DNA from: Solimicrobium sp040544425
Lineage (GTDB): Bacteria; Pseudomonadota; Gammaproteobacteria; Burkholderiales; Burkholderiaceae_D
Reading direction: 5' to 3'
Length of the DNA stretch: 64,000 bases
Assembly: GCA_040544425.1 (NCBI GenBank)
Contig: JBEONO010000005.1
Location: forward strand, 62,001 to 126,000
Shown: positions 62,430 to 64,000 of the stretch, piece after piece
Position numbering within the stretch: position 1 is the first letter of the stretch
Layout of the letters: each line of letters begins with the position of its first letter
The notes under the pieces: generated by a model
What the model saw: only the letters and a program-made list of their open reading frames with translations
What the model was told of the DNA's origin: nothing
Database searches by the model: none
Translations under genes and position numbers: made by a program

Positions 62430-63683
62430 TTACCGGTCGATTTCACCAAACACAATATCCTGCGTTCCAATAATCGTGACTGCATCCGCAATCATGTGGC
62501 CTTTGGCCATTTCATTCAAACCCTGCAAATGCGGATAGCCCGGCGCGCGAATTTTCAGGCGGTAAGGTTTGTTGGCACCGTCTGAAATCAGATAAATGCC
62601 GAACTCGCCTTTCGGATGTTCCACTGCCGCATACGCTTCGCTGGCTGGAATATGAAACCCTTCAGTGAACAATTTGAAGTGGTGAATCAACTCTTCCATA
62701 TTCGACTTCATTCCGACCCGTGACGGTGGCGCAACTTTATGATTGTCAATAATCACCGGACCGGGATGATTGCGCAGCCATTCAACGCATTGCTTGATAA
62801 TCTTGTTTGACTGACGCATCTCTTCGACACGCACCAGATAACGGTCATAGCTGTCGCCATTCACGCCAACCGGAATATCAAAGTCCAGCAAGTCGTAGAC
62901 TTCATACGGCTGCTTCTTGCGCAAATCCCACTCAACACCGGATCCGCGCAGCATCGCGCCGGTGAAGCCCATCGCCTTGGCGCGCTCGGGACTGACCACA
63001 CCGATGCCGACCAGGCGCTGTTTCCAGATCCGGTTATCGGTCAGCAGGGTTTCATATTCGTCGACATAAGTCGGAAAGCGCACCGTGAAATCTTCAATGA
63101 AATCGAGCAGAGAGCCGCTGCGATTGTCATTCAACACCTGCATGGTTTTAGCGTTGCGATAGTCCGATGCCTGATATTGTGGCATGGTGTCCGACAAGTC
63201 ACGGTACACGCCACCCGGGCGGTAATAAGCAGCATGCATACGCGCGCCGGATACGGCTTCGTAGCAATCCATCAAATCTTCGCGCTCACGGAATGCATAC
63301 AGGAACACCGCCATCGCACCGACGTCCAATGCATGCGCGCCCAGCCACATCAGGTGATTGAGCAGTCGAGTGATTTCATCAAACATGACGCGGATATATT
63401 GCGCACGCAATGGCACTTCCAGACCGAGCATTTTTTCAATCGCCATCACATAGGCATGCTCGTTACACATCATGGAAACGTAGTCGAGACGATCCATGTA
63501 GGGAACTGATTGCAGGTAGGTTTTTTGTTCAGCCAATTTCTCGGTGGCGCGATGCAGCAGACCGATATGCGGGTCGGCGCGCTGGATGACTTCGCCGTCC
63601 AACTCCAGCACCAGACGCAATACACCATGCGCGGCCGGATGTTGCGGACCAAAGTTGAGCGTGTAATTTTTAATCTCAGCCAT
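62430..63683 (-). CDS. nuoD: NADH-quinone oxidoreductase subunit D
   Basis: NuoD forms most of the quinone pocket near cluster N2. The 417-residue protein begins NYTLNFGPQHPAAHGVLRLVLELDGE and has the HIGLLHRATEKL, EITRLLNHLMWLGAHALDVGA and C-terminal VADAVTIIGTQDIVFGEIDR (here DAVTIIGTQDIVFGEIDR) signatures of the 49-kDa family. It is separate from nuoC, not fused as in E. coli. Confidence 0.98.
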   Translation of the reverse strand: MAEIKNYTLNFGPQHPAAHGVLRLVLELDGEVIQRADPHIGLLHRATEKLAEQKTYLQSVPYMDRLDYVSMMCNEHAYVMAIEKMLGLEVPLRAQYIRVMFDEITRLLNHLMWLGAHALDVGAMAVFLYAFREREDLMDCYEAVSGARMHAAYYRPGGVYRDLSDTMPQYQASDYRNAKTMQVLNDNRSGSLLDFIEDFTVRFPTYVDEYETLLTDNRIWKQRLVGIGVVSPERAKAMGFTGAMLRGSGVEWDLRKKQPYEVYDLLDFDIPVGVNGDSYDRYLVRVEEMRQSNKIIKQCVEWLRNHPGPVIIDNHKVAPPSRVGMKSNMEELIHHFKLFTEGFHIPASEAYAAVEHPKGEFGIYLISDGANKPYRLKIRAPGYPHLQGLNEMAKGHMIADAVTIIGTQDIVFGEIDR

Positions 63684-63733
63684 TCAATACCTCTGTCATT
63701 AACCCAGATCGCAAGGCGACTTGGTGTTATCCA

Positions 63734-64000
63734 TTATTTTGCGTAATTTTCTTCACGAATAATTCGTGGCGTATTTTCACGAGGTTCGATCGTGATCGGT
63801 TGATAGACAACACGTTTTTGCTCTGCGTCGTAGCGCATTTCCACATACCCGGAAACGGGGAAATCTTTGCGGAATGGATGACCGATGAAACCATAGTCGG
63901 TCAGAATGCGGCGCAAATCGTTGTGACCATCGAACAAAATACCGAACAGATCAAAGGCTTCGCGTTCATACCAGTTGGCGGTTGACCAGATCTCGGTCAA
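63734..64000 (-). CDS. nuoC: NADH-quinone oxidoreductase subunit C (5' end outside window)
   Basis: The visible 88 codons are the C-terminal part of the 30-kDa subunit: STANWYEREAFDLFGILFDGH is the family signature, then LRRILTDYGFIGHPFRKDFPVSGYVEMRYD and a C-terminal tail PRENTPRIIREENYAK. It helps form the quinone module with NuoB and NuoD. The start and the nuoA-B genes lie past position 64000. Confidence 0.97.
   Translation of the reverse strand: MTEIWSTANWYEREAFDLFGILFDGHNDLRRILTDYGFIGHPFRKDFPVSGYVEMRYDAEQKRVVYQPITIEPRENTPRIIREENYAK

Overview
The window looks like a chromosomal segment of a motile, respiring betaproteobacterium of the order Burkholderiales, most likely family Oxalobacteraceae (an Undibacterium- or Herminiimonas-like genome). 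This is inferred from the enterobacterial-style split flagellar clusters (fliE divergent from fliFGHIJK, then fliLMNOPQR), the 14-gene-type nuo operon followed by a DUF2818 gene and a Nudix gene, and the protein sequences themselves. No rRNA, tRNA, CRISPR array or prophage was seen.

Layout. (1) 1-2.6 kb, minus: a SiaB-type kinase (cut by the window edge), a CBS-PP2C phosphatase of the SiaA type, and the DNA repair glycosylase Tag. (2) 2.6-6.9 kb: a threonine/serine catabolic operon kbl-tdh-sdaA on the minus strand, divergent from an XRE-cupin regulator, with palindromic operator candidates between them. (3) 6.9-7.97 kb: a gene-free region holding a large compound inverted repeat whose outer arms are 12-bp tandem arrays. 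(4) 7.9-10.4 kb: a Fur box and feoA-feoB plus a Cys-rich membrane peptide (ferrous iron uptake). (5) 10.4-13 kb: an unknown gene and a diguanylate cyclase. (6) 13-27.5 kb: flagellar genes, comprising a small translationally coupled operon (FliK-like, stand-alone FlhB C-domain, YcgR brake), then fliE, fliFGHIJK and fliLMNOPQR. (7) 27.5-34.5 kb: accessory genes, including a MalT-like LuxR ATPase regulator with two DUF4242 genes, a SOUL haem protein, a DUF4397 lipoprotein and an HTH/membrane pair.

(8) 34.6-39.7 kb: a signalling island. An RsbQ-type alpha/beta hydrolase sits directly upstream of a PAS-GGDEF diguanylate cyclase, and an orphan GAF-PAS histidine kinase is divergent from them. (9) 39.9-45 kb: an envelope/osmotic-stress cluster in which mscL is split by a 1485-bp ISL3-family element with a clean 8-bp target duplication; DUF481, DUF3761, a small abundant-protein candidate, GlsB and AqpZ follow. 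(10) 45.7-49.7 kb: a second orphan histidine kinase, then a decayed stretch with duplicated scraps of the nuoN/DUF2818 junction, an unknown membrane protein and a frameshifted arsR. (11) 49.8-64 kb, minus: nudix, DUF2818 and nuoN back to nuoC (cut by the window edge), encoding respiratory complex I.

Three separate c-di-GMP components (two diguanylate cyclases and the PilZ protein YcgR) surround the flagellar genes, suggesting that the motile/sessile decision is a theme of this segment. The most notable items are the RsbQ-PAS-GGDEF pair, the IS-split but theoretically restorable mscL, the compound inverted repeat, and the relic duplication of nuoN.
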